NCBI RefSeq assembly: GCF_024300645.1
Contig: NZ_CP101291.1
Location: 1,984,001-2,048,000 of the forward strand
Reading direction: 5' to 3'
Length of the DNA stretch: 64,000 nt
Source: Alteromonas sp. LMIT006
GTDB lineage: Bacteria > Pseudomonadota > Gammaproteobacteria > Enterobacterales > Alteromonadaceae
Below, one piece after another: positions 56,460 to 64,000 of this stretch (its first letter is position 1; every line of letters starts with the position of its first letter). The notes beneath the pieces were generated by a model. The model did not search any database and had not been told where the DNA came from. It saw only the letters and a program-made list of their open reading frames with translations. The translations under genes were made by a program, and so were the position numbers.

Positions 56460-57544
56460 TAGTCGTCGGCAAGCGCGGCAAGTTGGTCAGCTTGATGTTC
56501 TTGACGAATCGGCTCTAACAAAGCGTCTACATCACCGGCAATCACTTCATCTAGCTTGTATAAAGTTAAATTGATACGGTGATCAGTCACTCGACCTTGC
56601 GGGTAGTTATACGTTCGGATCCGCTCGGAACGATCGCCCGAACCCACCAGACTTTTACGCGTTGAAGCTTCTTCTGCTGCACGCTTTTCTTGTTCAATAT
56701 TGTTTAAACGAGATTGCAAGACTGACATCGCTTTGGCGCGATTTTTGTGTTGCGAACGCTCATCTTGACATTCCACCACCAAGCCAGTTGGAATATGTGT
56801 TAAACGAATGGCTGAATCAGTTTTGTTAACGTGCTGACCACCAGCGCCTGATGCACGAAACGTATCCACACGCAAATCTGCAGGGTTAATTTCGATAGCC
56901 TCAGATTCAGGTAATTCAGCTAACACTGCAACAGTACAGGCCGATGTGTGAATGCGACCTTGGCTTTCTGTTTCTGGCACACGTTGCACCCGATGACCGC
57001 CAGATTCGAATTTGAGCACACCGTAAGCACCATCACCAATCACATTCACAATGACTTCTTTGTAACCGCCATGCTCACCTTCGTTAGCTGAAATCAATTC
57101 TACTCGCCAGCCCTTAGTTTCAGCATAACGCGAGTACATGCGGAACAAATCACCAGCAAAAATCGCTGCTTCATCACCACCAGCACCAGCTCGAATTTCC
57201 AAAAAGCAGTTACAATCGTCTTGAGGATCACGAGGTAGTAATAAGACTTGTAAAGATTGTTCTAATTCAGCGATTGTGGCTTTGGCTGTTTTGAGTTCCT
57301 CTTGTGCCATCTCGCGCATTTCAGGATCGTCTTCATTTAACATTTCATTGGCCATCTCGAGATCATCACACGCCTTCTGATAATCGTTAAAGTGCTTGAC
57401 TACGTCTTCAAGTTGAGAAAATTCTCTTGAAAGAGCTCTAAACTTTTCTTGATTGCCGATCACTTCAGGATCACTTAACAGGGCTTGAACTTCCGCAAAA
57501 CGCTCAACCAAGTTTTCGAGCTTATGCACGACCGATGCTTTCAT
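56459..57544 (-). CDS. prfA: peptide chain release factor 1
   Basis: Recognises UAA and UAG stops. The 361 residues contain the anticodon-like P-x-T motif (PET at about 190-192 within [10 protein letters not shown]) and the catalytic GGQ at 235-237 ([13 protein letters not shown]). The ATG overlaps the hemA stop by 4 bp (ATGA), the usual hemA-prfA-prmC chain. Confidence 0.96.
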   Translation of the reverse strand: MKASVVHKLENLVERFAEVQALLSDPEVIGNQEKFRALSREFSQLEDVVKHFNDYQKACDDLEMANEMLNEDDPEMREMAQEELKTAKATIAELEQSLQVLLLPRDPQDDCNCFLEIRAGAGGDEAAIFAGDLFRMYSRYAETKGWRVELISANEGEHGGYKEVIVNVIGDGAYGVLKFESGGHRVQRVPETESQGRIHTSACTVAVLAELPESEAIEINPADLRVDTFRASGAGGQHVNKTDSAIRLTHIPTGLVVECQDERSQHKNRAKAMSVLQSRLNNIEQEKRAAEEASTRKSLVGSGDRSERIRTYNYPQGRVTDHRINLTLYKLDEVIAGDVDALLEPIRQEHQADQLAALADD

Positions 57545-58824
57545 TTGTATTCATTACCTTCTGTTTTAACTTCGACATCCAGCCCCATGGCTTGACTCAC
57601 CTGTGCCAACAAATCGTTATTGCCGTCCGCACTGAGCTGACCAAGTACCTTAGTTGGTCCGTGCGCAAGTTGATTGGTGAGCTTATATGCAAATTCGTCG
57701 AGAACAGACTCTGGATCTGTTCCGTCTGCTATTTGTTGTTTGGCTTTGCTGAGAAGTTTATCACGGATTTCGATATTTTTTTCACGAAATGTTTTGACGA
57801 CATCCACCCCAGCCTGTGCGGCTTGCCACTTGGCAAACTCTGTGATTTGCGAGCTGATTAAAGATTGTGCAGCCTTAGCTGCTTGTTCACGATTGGCTAA
57901 ATTTTCTTGCACAATCTGCTGTAAATCATCGACCGTATACAAGTATGCCTCATCAATGTCAGCAACTTCTGCTTCGATATCGCGAGGCACAGCAATATCG
58001 ACAAACAACATCGGACGGTGTCGGCGTTGTGCTAAGGCGTGTTCAACTGTCCCTTTACCTATTATTGGCAGTTGCGAAGCCGTAGAACTGATAATAATGT
58101 CAGCTTGCGCTAAATGAGACGGTAATTGACTTAACGTCAATGCTTCACCGGCAAAAGCTGAGGCAATCCCTTGCGCCTTGGACAAGGTTCGATTGGCCAC
58201 ACTGATATTCGTTGCGCCTTGGTCATGAAGATGCTTAGCGACCAGTTCAATCGTTTCACCGGCACCGACTAACAAAACTTTGGAACGGTCGAGTTTTGAA
58301 AAAATTTGTTTGGCTAGTTGTACTGCAGCAAAAGCAACTGAAACGGCGTTGGCGCCTATTTCTGTCTCAGTACGGACTTTTTTTGCCACTTGAAAGGTGT
58401 AATCAAACACTTTGCGAAATTGATTCGTTAGAGCGTCATGGTTTTTGGCGTCCATCACGGCTTGTTTCACTTGTCCCAATATCTGTGGCTCCCCTAATAT
58501 GAGAGAATCTAAACCACTCGCCACGCGCATAATGTGATTAAGCGCCGCTTCATTTACGTGGGTGTAAGAGTGATCCGCGAGCGTATCAATGTCTACATTG
58601 TGGAATTGCCCCAACCATTGCAGCAAAATTTCTGGATCTTCTTTTGTACATTGAGCATAGATTTCGGTACGATTGCATGTAGATAAGACAACCGAGCTAG
58701 TCACACCATCGATTTTTTGTAAACTCGAAAACGCACGGGTCACCGCATCTGGCGTGAAGGCCACTTGCTCCCTGAGTGCCACAGGTGCCGTTTCGTGATT
58801 GATGCCAAAGGCAATGATGGTCAT
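57541..58824 (-). CDS. hemA: glutamyl-tRNA reductase
   Basis: First committed step of haem synthesis: reduces glutamyl-tRNA to glutamate-1-semialdehyde. It is 427 residues from the ATG at 58824. [10 protein letters not shown] carries the catalytic Cys50, the Rossmann domain has [17 protein letters not shown], and a C-terminal dimerisation helix region follows. The family-standard opening [15 protein letters not shown] supports this start over one 30 bp upstream. It is divergent from lolB, with only 47 bp between start codons. Confidence 0.96.
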   Translation of the reverse strand: MTIIAFGINHETAPVALREQVAFTPDAVTRAFSSLQKIDGVTSSVVLSTCNRTEIYAQCTKEDPEILLQWLGQFHNVDIDTLADHSYTHVNEAALNHIMRVASGLDSLILGEPQILGQVKQAVMDAKNHDALTNQFRKVFDYTFQVAKKVRTETEIGANAVSVAFAAVQLAKQIFSKLDRSKVLLVGAGETIELVAKHLHDQGATNISVANRTLSKAQGIASAFAGEALTLSQLPSHLAQADIIISSTASQLPIIGKGTVEHALAQRRHRPMLFVDIAVPRDIEAEVADIDEAYLYTVDDLQQIVQENLANREQAAKAAQSLISSQITEFAKWQAAQAGVDVVKTFREKNIEIRDKLLSKAKQQIADGTDPESVLDEFAYKLTNQLAHGPTKVLGQLSADGNNDLLAQVSQAMGLDVEVKTEGNEYK

Positions 58825-58871
58825 GGTGTTCCTACTCTTTGTTACGGCGTGCATTGTACGAAAAAGCCCTT

Positions 58872-59474
58872 ATGAATAAAAGCAGTTTACGACTATGGAT
58901 CGTGTTTTATTGCCTGTGGTTTAGTGGTTGTTCCACTTTGCCCAAATCATTACCTTTGACGGATACGCAAAGACCATCCGAACTTACACAGTGGCAAATG
59001 CGCGGGAAACTTGCCGTAATTACCCCTGATGAGCGTCGAGCTGTTAATTTTTTTTGGCAACGCAACGACGCAATTTATCAGACGGTAATAACCACTTCTC
59101 TGGGCATAAATGTATTATCGGCCAAACGCAATCAATCGGGTCTAGAATTAACTGCTGATGGGCAGACCTATGCATCAAACGTTCCGGAACAACTCATCCT
59201 TGAACTCACTGGTTGGCAATTGCCCATAGATCAATTAAATCATTGGTTGATTGCTGACGTCAGGGAGGAAGATGGCGTGGTCAGCAAAAATGATCAGGGG
59301 GTAATTACTGAATTTATGCCAACATGTTTTGTTATTGACAAACAAACTTGTCCAACACCCATGCGTGTTACCTACTCTGACTATCGCAAAGTAAATAAAG
59401 TCTCGTTGCCACATCGTATTACCCTGATCATGGGGGCACAAACATTCAGACTCAAAGTCTCCGGCTGGAATTAA
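58872..59474 (+). CDS. lolB: outer-membrane lipoprotein receptor LolB
   Basis: Accepts lipoproteins from LolA and inserts them in the outer membrane. From the ATG at 58872 the protein has 200 residues with a lipobox (LWFSGCS, Cys20) and a LolB-type beta-barrel: WQMRGKLAVITPDERRAVNFFWQR, LELTGWQLPI, and the closing RLKVSGW. It is followed 5 bp later by ispE, as in most gammaproteobacteria. Its partner permease LolC is 43 kb away in this window. Confidence 0.92.
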   Translation: MNKSSLRLWIVFYCLWFSGCSTLPKSLPLTDTQRPSELTQWQMRGKLAVITPDERRAVNFFWQRNDAIYQTVITTSLGINVLSAKRNQSGLELTADGQTYASNVPEQLILELTGWQLPIDQLNHWLIADVREEDGVVSKNDQGVITEFMPTCFVIDKQTCPTPMRVTYSDYRKVNKVSLPHRITLIMGAQTFRLKVSGWN

Positions 59475-59479
59475 GTAAA

Positions 59480-60391
59480 ATGTATAATCAAATCGATTTT
59501 TTAGATGCTTTTTCACACGTCAAATGGTCTTCTCCAGCAAAACTGAATCTTTTTTTGCACATCACCAAACAACGAGATGATGGTTATCACGAACTACAAA
59601 CCCTATTCCAGCTACTCGATTACGGCGATTCTCTGCGTTTTTCACCCGCATCTGTTGGCGAGATTAATATGCTAACCCCCATCGAAGGTGTTGCTGATGA
59701 AGATAATTTAATTGTCAAAGCAGTACAGCTGTTGCATCAAACGACGGGCAACCGCTTTGGAGTAAACATAACATTAGAAAAAAAGCTCCCCATGGGCGGC
59801 GGGATTGGTGGGGGTTCGTCCAATGCAGCGACCACTCTAGTGGTACTCAACAAATTGCTCGCGCTGGGCTTAAACCCAATTGAATTAGCCGATCTGGGTT
59901 TGCAATTAGGTGCAGATGTGCCGGTATTTGTAAACGGGTTAACTTGTTTTGCCAGTGGCGTTGGCGAAGAATTTGCGCCGGCACCGCTCAAATCCTATAC
60001 ATTTTTAGTGATCCATCCAGATGAGCACATTTCAACTGCAGCCATTTTTAAACATCCTGACCTCCCCAGAAATACACCAATAATGAACTGGCACGATTAT
60101 CAATTTCCCAAGACCCATAATGATTGTCAGGAATTAGTCGTAAACCTTTATCCGAAGGTTGCAAATTTATTACAGCACTTGTTACACTACGCACCGTCGA
60201 GATTGACAGGTACGGGCGCATGCGTATTTGCAATGTTTGACACGGAAGATGAAGCTTTACATGCACTGCAAGAATTGCGTAAACAGCAAATAGTCGATAA
60301 TAATACACATGCATTTATTGCCAAAGGAGTTACTGAATCTCCTTTGCATAGTCAACTAAAAACGTTATTTGCAACACATGACACGGATTAA
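59480..60391 (+). CDS. ispE: 4-diphosphocytidyl-2-C-methyl-D-erythritol kinase
   Basis: GHMP kinase of the MEP isoprenoid pathway. The 303 residues have SSPAKLNLFLHITKQRDDGYHEL near the start, the ATP-binding LPMGGGIGGGSSNAATTL, and a C-terminal TGTGACVFAMF. The first ATG is used; an N-terminal extension of about 15 residues precedes the usual start of homologues. tRNA-Gln begins 4 bp after the stop. Confidence 0.95.
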   Translation: MYNQIDFLDAFSHVKWSSPAKLNLFLHITKQRDDGYHELQTLFQLLDYGDSLRFSPASVGEINMLTPIEGVADEDNLIVKAVQLLHQTTGNRFGVNITLEKKLPMGGGIGGGSSNAATTLVVLNKLLALGLNPIELADLGLQLGADVPVFVNGLTCFASGVGEEFAPAPLKSYTFLVIHPDEHISTAAIFKHPDLPRNTPIMNWHDYQFPKTHNDCQELVVNLYPKVANLLQHLLHYAPSRLTGTGACVFAMFDTEDEALHALQELRKQQIVDNNTHAFIAKGVTESPLHSQLKTLFATHDTD

Positions 60392-60395
60392 CCAC

Positions 60396-60471
60396 TGGGG
60401 TATAGCCAAGTTGGTAAGGCAGCGGGTTTTGATCCCGCCATTCGTAGGTTCGAGTCCTGCTACCCCAGCCA
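60396..60471 (+). tRNA. tRNA-Gln(TTG)
   Basis: A 76-nt cloverleaf with acceptor arms TGGGGTA and TACCCCA, anticodon stem GCGGG/CCCGC around loop TTTTGAT (anticodon TTG), T arm GTAGG/CCTGC with TTCGAGT, discriminator G and encoded CCA. It sits between ispE and prs with no obvious promoter of its own, so it is probably cut out of the lolB-ispE transcript. Confidence 0.95.
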
Positions 60472-60515
60472 TCTTTTTGACAATTTGACTAATTGACCGC
60501 ACTGAGGAAACACCT

Positions 60516-61463
60516 GTGCCAGACATGAAAATATTTGCCGGTAATGCCGTTCCTGAACTCGCCTGTAAAGTTGCTGAAAGACTTTATACCAAACTAGGAA
60601 ACGCCACCGTCAGTCGTTTCAGTGATGGTGAAATTTCGGTCGAAATCCATGACAACGTTCGTGGTGCCGACGTCTTCATTATCCAATCTACTTGCGCCCC
60701 TACTAATGACAACCTTATGGAATTGATCGTGATGATCGATGCACTGCGTCGTGCATCAGCTGGCCGTATTACTGCAGTAATCCCTTACTTTGGTTATGCA
60801 CGTCAAGACCGCCGCGTTCGTTCTGCACGTGTTCCCATTACCGCAAAAGTGGTTGCAGATTTCTTATCGAATGTGGGGGTTGATCGCGTATTAACTATCG
60901 ATTTGCACGCTGAACAAATTCAAGGCTTTTTTGATGTACCGGTAGACAATGCTTTTGGTACACCTATTTTATTGGCTGACATGCGTGAACGTGATTTTCA
61001 TGATCCAGTCGTGGTATCTCCTGATATTGGTGGTGTGGTCCGTGCTCGTGCTACAGCAAAATTACTCGATGATATTGATTTGGCTATCATCGATAAACGT
61101 CGCCCAAAAGCAAACGTCGCCAAAGTCATGAACATCATCGGCGATGTCAAAGGCCGTGACTGTATTATTGTGGATGACATGATTGATACCGGTGGCACTT
61201 TGGCCAAAGCTGCTGAAGCGTTAAAAGACCACGGAGCGCGAAACGTTTATGCTTACGCAACGCATGCTGTATTTTCTGGTCGTGCACCAGAAAATCTTGA
61301 GGCATCCGTTATTGACGAGATCATCGTGACCGATTCGATTCCTTTGTGTGACAAAATGCAAAAAGTTTCAAAAGTGAAGCAGTTGACCTTATCGGACATG
61401 CTCGCTGAAACCATTCGTCGCATCTCAAATGAAGAATCAATCAGTGCGATGTTTGAGTACTAA
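60516..61463 (+). CDS. prs: ribose-phosphate pyrophosphokinase
   Basis: Makes PRPP from ribose-5-phosphate and ATP for nucleotides, His and Trp. The 315 residues match bacterial Prs: [19 protein letters not shown], the catalytic flexible loop region [18 protein letters not shown], and the PRPP motif [14 protein letters not shown]. The start is a GTG at 60516, chosen because GAGGAA lies 6 nt upstream and the product starts PDMKIFAGN like E. coli Prs; the ATG nine bases on has a poor distance to it. Confidence 0.96.
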   Translation: MPDMKIFAGNAVPELACKVAERLYTKLGNATVSRFSDGEISVEIHDNVRGADVFIIQSTCAPTNDNLMELIVMIDALRRASAGRITAVIPYFGYARQDRRVRSARVPITAKVVADFLSNVGVDRVLTIDLHAEQIQGFFDVPVDNAFGTPILLADMRERDFHDPVVVSPDIGGVVRARATAKLLDDIDLAIIDKRRPKANVAKVMNIIGDVKGRDCIIVDDMIDTGGTLAKAAEALKDHGARNVYAYATHAVFSGRAPENLEASVIDEIIVTDSIPLCDKMQKVSKVKQLTLSDMLAETIRRISNEESISAMFEY

Positions 61464-61484
61464 AATCTGATTGATTGATAGCAT

Positions 61485-61508
61485 AGGCAGCGAAAGCTGC
61501 CTTTTTTG
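61485..61508 (+). terminator. intrinsic terminator after prs
   Basis: A 7-bp stem AGGCAGC/GCTGCCT with a GAAA tetraloop is followed by a T-run, 21 bp after the prs stop. Confidence 0.85.
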
Positions 61509-61592
61509 TTTGTACCTTGGTAATTTACTTGTCGCAAGCGCTCACAAATGGTAGACTTCGTCGCCCTCAATTTGAGGCGAACATGACATAAC

Positions 61593-61621
61593 TTTGATTG
61601 CGTCACTCACAAGGGTTAATC
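61593..61621 (+). promoter_or_regulatory. candidate promoter of rplY
   Basis: TTGATT (61593-61598) and TAATCT (61616-61621) are 17 bp apart, about 47 bp before the rplY ATG, downstream of the prs terminator. Confidence 0.4.
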
Positions 61622-61667
61622 TTGGTCGCAAAGATTAACAACATTTATTATTTATTTGGAGACTATC

Positions 61668-62291
61668 ATGTCTGAAGCTATTTTTAACTTAGATGCTGAA
61701 GTCCGTAACGATCTAGGGAAAGGTGCGAGCCGCCGCCTACGTCGTGAAGACAAAGTTCCAGCAATCTTATATGGCGCTGATAAAGAGCCTGTATCTTTAA
61801 CTCTTGCTCATAACAAACTGATCCAAGCATCAGAGTTCGAAGCATTCTACTCTCACGTATTAACCCTAAACATCGGTGGTGAAAGCGTAGAAGCACTAGT
61901 TAAAGATATGCAACGTCACCCGTACAAGCCAAAAATCTTGCACGTTGATTTTTTACGCGTTGATGCATCTAAGAAAGTTCATACTCAAGTGCCTGTTCAC
62001 TTTATCAATGAAGCCACAGCACCTGCAATCAAAACTCAAGGCGGTCACGCTGAGCACCACGTAGCAGAAATCGAAGTATTGTGTTTACCTGCTGATTTAC
62101 CGGAGTTCATCGAAGTTGACTTAACAGAAGTTGCACTAGGTCAAACATTGCACTTATCCGACATCAAACTTCCTAAAGGTGTAGAGTCAGTTGAGTTAGC
62201 AAAAGGTGAATCACACGACCTTGCAGTGGTTACTGTGAAAGCTGCTAAAGGCGCTGCTGCTGAAGCGGAAGGTGAAGCTGACGGCGAGTAA
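61668..62291 (+). CDS. rplY: 50S ribosomal protein L25, long (CTC/TL5) form
   Basis: Binds 5S rRNA. The 207-residue protein has an N-terminal L25 domain ([22 protein letters not shown] to about 95) and an additional C-terminal TL5/CTC domain, ending in an Ala/Glu-rich tail; E. coli L25 is only the short N-domain. The ATG at 61668 has a TGGAGA ribosome binding site upstream; another ATG lies 12 bp upstream. It is 5 bp from pth. Confidence 0.93.
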   Translation: MSEAIFNLDAEVRNDLGKGASRRLRREDKVPAILYGADKEPVSLTLAHNKLIQASEFEAFYSHVLTLNIGGESVEALVKDMQRHPYKPKILHVDFLRVDASKKVHTQVPVHFINEATAPAIKTQGGHAEHHVAEIEVLCLPADLPEFIEVDLTEVALGQTLHLSDIKLPKGVESVELAKGESHDLAVVTVKAAKGAAAEAEGEADGE

Positions 62292-62296
62292 GACCG

Positions 62297-62881
62297 TTGA
62301 CTAAGATCCAACTTATCGTGGGCCTGGGCAATCCAGGCCCCGAATATCAAAACACTCGGCACAATGCGGGTGAAATGTTTGTCTCATCTTTAGCCAAAAC
62401 TTTTGGCTGTACCCTATCCCCTGAAGCAAAGTTTTTTGGACTCACCGGTCGCACTCGTATCGCTGGTCAAGATGTGCGTTTACTGTACCCTACGACATTT
62501 ATGAATCGCAGTGGTAAAGCAGTATCTGCCATCGCTAACTTTTACAAGATAGATGTGGCAAACATTTTAGTCGCGTTTGATGAATTAGACCTTCCTCCAG
62601 GAGTGGCGCGATTCAAAGTAGGTGGTAGCTCTACGCAAAACGGAATTCGAGATATTGTCAGTGCGCTTGGCAATCAAAAAGATTTTTACCGTTTGCGTAT
62701 AGGTATTGGTCATCCCGGCCACAAAAGCAAAGTGACAGGGCATGTTCTAGGCAAAGCACCACACACCGAACAGACCAAAATTGACTCCAGTATTGATGAA
62801 GCAATTCGCTGTACTGAAATATTATTAAAAGACGATTTAGTCACAGCACAGCAACGTCTGCACAGCTTTAGTGCTGAATAG
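62297..62881 (+). CDS. pth: peptidyl-tRNA hydrolase
   Basis: Frees tRNA from dropped-off peptidyl-tRNA. The 194 residues have [20 protein letters not shown] with the catalytic His22, [10 protein letters not shown], and DELDLPPG with the conserved Asp. The start is a TTG: no ATG or GTG lies between the rplY stop and the conserved N-terminus, and TTG allows [14 protein letters not shown]. It follows rplY by 5 bp and leads to ychF. Confidence 0.95.
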   Translation: MTKIQLIVGLGNPGPEYQNTRHNAGEMFVSSLAKTFGCTLSPEAKFFGLTGRTRIAGQDVRLLYPTTFMNRSGKAVSAIANFYKIDVANILVAFDELDLPPGVARFKVGGSSTQNGIRDIVSALGNQKDFYRLRIGIGHPGHKSKVTGHVLGKAPHTEQTKIDSSIDEAIRCTEILLKDDLVTAQQRLHSFSAE

Positions 62882-62919
62882 ACGTTTTTTGTTGTGTGAC
62901 GTAATTTGAGGAATGACTT

Positions 62920-64000
62920 ATGGGTTTTAAATGTGGCATTGTTGGTTTACCCAATGTGGGTAAATCCACCCTATTTAATGCACTGACTAAAGCAGGTATC
63001 GAAGCAGCAAACTTTCCGTTTTGTACCATTGAACCAAATACCGGTGTTGTGCCTGTACCTGACCCTCGCTTAGACGCATTAGCAGACATCGTCAATCCAC
63101 AAAAGGTCATTCCAACCACGATGGAGTTTGTCGACATTGCGGGATTAGTCGAAGGCGCTTCAAAAGGCGAAGGTTTAGGCAATAAGTTTTTAGCAAACAT
63201 CCGTGAAACGGATGCTATTGGTCATGTAGTGCGTTGTTTTGATGATGAAAACATCGTTCACGTTGCGGGTAAAGTCGATCCTGCTGAAGACATTGATGTC
63301 ATCAACACCGAACTTGCTCTGGCTGACCTTGATAGTGTAGACCGTGCCATTATCCGTGTGGGTAAACGCGCAAAAGGCGGTGATAATGATGCAAAGTTCG
63401 AATTAAAGGTCTTAGAAAAGATCAAGCCTCATCTTGATGAAGGCCAACTTTTACGCAGCGTTCCATTAGAGAAAGAAGAACACGCCGCCATTGCTTACAT
63501 GAACCTACTTACGTTGAAACCAACCATGTATATCGCTAATGTCAACGAAGACGGTTTTGACAACAATCCATATTTAGATAAGGTATGTGAGATCGCTGCA
63601 GGTGAAAACGCTGTCGTCGTAGTGGTCTGTGCTGTAATCGAAGCAGAAATTTCTGAGTTAGAAGATGAAGATAAAGCCGAATTTTTATCAGAAATGGGAT
63701 TGGATGAGCCGGGTTTAAATCGAGTGATCCGCGGTGGCTATAATTTACTGACATTAGAAACTTATTTTACTGCAGGGGTCAAAGAAGTTCGTGCATGGAC
63801 CTATCCCATCGGTTCGACTGCGCCACAAGCTGCAGGTAAAATTCACACAGACTTTGAAAAAGGCTTTATTCGCGCTGAAGTGATCGGCTTCGATGACTAC
63901 ATTGAGTGCAAAGGTGAAGCCGGTGCCAAAGACGCTGGCAAATGGCGACTGGAAGGCAAAGATTACATCGTAAAAGACGGTGATGTGATTCATTTCCGCT
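62920..64000 (+). CDS. ychF: redox-regulated ATPase YchF, 3' end cut by the window
   Basis: An OBG-family P-loop protein that prefers ATP, linked to translation and oxidative stress. It starts at the ATG at 62920 with GAGGAA 5 bp upstream. GLPNVGKST (P loop, about 9-17) and [17 protein letters not shown] (G3/switch II) are intact. A TGS domain closes the C-terminus ([24 protein letters not shown] to KDGDVIHFR). The frame is open through the last base: 360 codons are present of a usual 363, so about three residues and the stop lie beyond the window. Confidence 0.95.
   Translation, partial: MGFKCGIVGLPNVGKSTLFNALTKAGIEAANFPFCTIEPNTGVVPVPDPRLDALADIVNPQKVIPTTMEFVDIAGLVEGASKGEGLGNKFLANIRETDAIGHVVRCFDDENIVHVAGKVDPAEDIDVINTELALADLDSVDRAIIRVGKRAKGGDNDAKFELKVLEKIKPHLDEGQLLRSVPLEKEEHAAIAYMNLLTLKPTMYIANVNEDGFDNNPYLDKVCEIAAGENAVVVVVCAVIEAEISELEDEDKAEFLSEMGLDEPGLNRVIRGGYNLLTLETYFTAGVKEVRAWTYPIGSTAPQAAGKIHTDFEKGFIRAEVIGFDDYIECKGEAGAKDAGKWRLEGKDYIVKDGDVIHFR

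Noticed and set aside
61561-61579. CGCC...GGCG inverted sequence upstream of rplY as a hairpin
   Set aside because: The arms do not pair cleanly with a sensible loop, so it is not reported as a regulatory structure.
62868-63993. Antisense frames opposite ychF
   Set aside because: They have no recognisable domains and lie opposite a well-conserved P-loop protein that fits the whole region.

Overview
The window looks like core chromosome of a marine gammaproteobacterium, most likely Alteromonadales (Alteromonadaceae-like). The evidence is gammaproteobacterial gene order (thrS-infC-rpmI-rplT-pheST-ihfA; hemA-prfA-prmC-sirB2-kdsA divergent from lolB-ispE-tRNA-prs; rplY-pth-ychF; gcvA-ygdD-rlmM), together with small families I associate with this order: CsiV behind mfd, DUF3080, DUF2897 and a second stand-alone EF-G. 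Base composition looks moderate and even. I see no prophage, insertion sequence, integron or CRISPR array.

Layout. 1-6061: liuABCDE operon for leucine/isovalerate breakdown, with liuA cut by the window edge. 6173-10436: glgC, two alpha/beta or hot-dog enzymes, an HDOD-domain remnant and a PanE-like reductase. 10437-16723: a GT4 glycosyltransferase, a fused CsdA-CsdE cysteine desulfurase, xthA, a membrane protein, a phosphoribosyltransferase and a LolC-type permease without lolD/lolE. 16724-25371: a broken small gene, mfd, csiV, a corrinoid adenosyltransferase, nagZ and a penicillin-acylase-type hydrolase. 25471-33056 (minus strand): the translation cluster thrS-infC-rpmI-rplT-pheS-pheT-ihfA plus an unknown membrane-anchored protein. 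33142-40433: START and DUF3080 envelope proteins, a UhpB/UhpA-like two-component pair, a beta-propeller lipoprotein, tRNA-Val, a patatin and a 476-bp AT-rich non-coding stretch. 40434-48602: an ArsC-like reductase, dapE, an M15 peptidase, DUF2897, a HIT protein, astE, glgP and pgm. 48856-55534: EF-G2, rlmM, ygdD, a KANL3/Tex30-type hydrolase, gcvA, kdsA and sirB2. 55578-64000: prmC-prfA-hemA, lolB-ispE-tRNA-Gln-prs, rplY-pth and ychF, which runs off the end about three codons short.

How the genes work together. The liu operon takes isovaleryl-CoA to acetoacetate and acetyl-CoA. glgC, glgP and pgm link glycogen to glucose-6-phosphate but are split between two loci, with no glgA/glgB here. mfd, xthA, hemA, prs, ispE, kdsA, dapE, lolB and nagZ serve repair, cofactor and envelope housekeeping. 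Many neighbours overlap by 1-20 bp, suggesting translational coupling.

I do not see a wholly new multi-gene system. The points most worth following are a thrS leader hairpin whose 7-nt loop carries CGU where a tRNA-Thr anticodon would sit; three DnaA-box-like 9-mers within 32 bp in the largest non-coding gap; the CsdA-CsdE fusion; an orphan two-component pair with a TGTGA-N5-TCACA site before it; and two decayed gene remnants (HDOD-like near 9.2 kb; an interrupted small gene between lolC and mfd).
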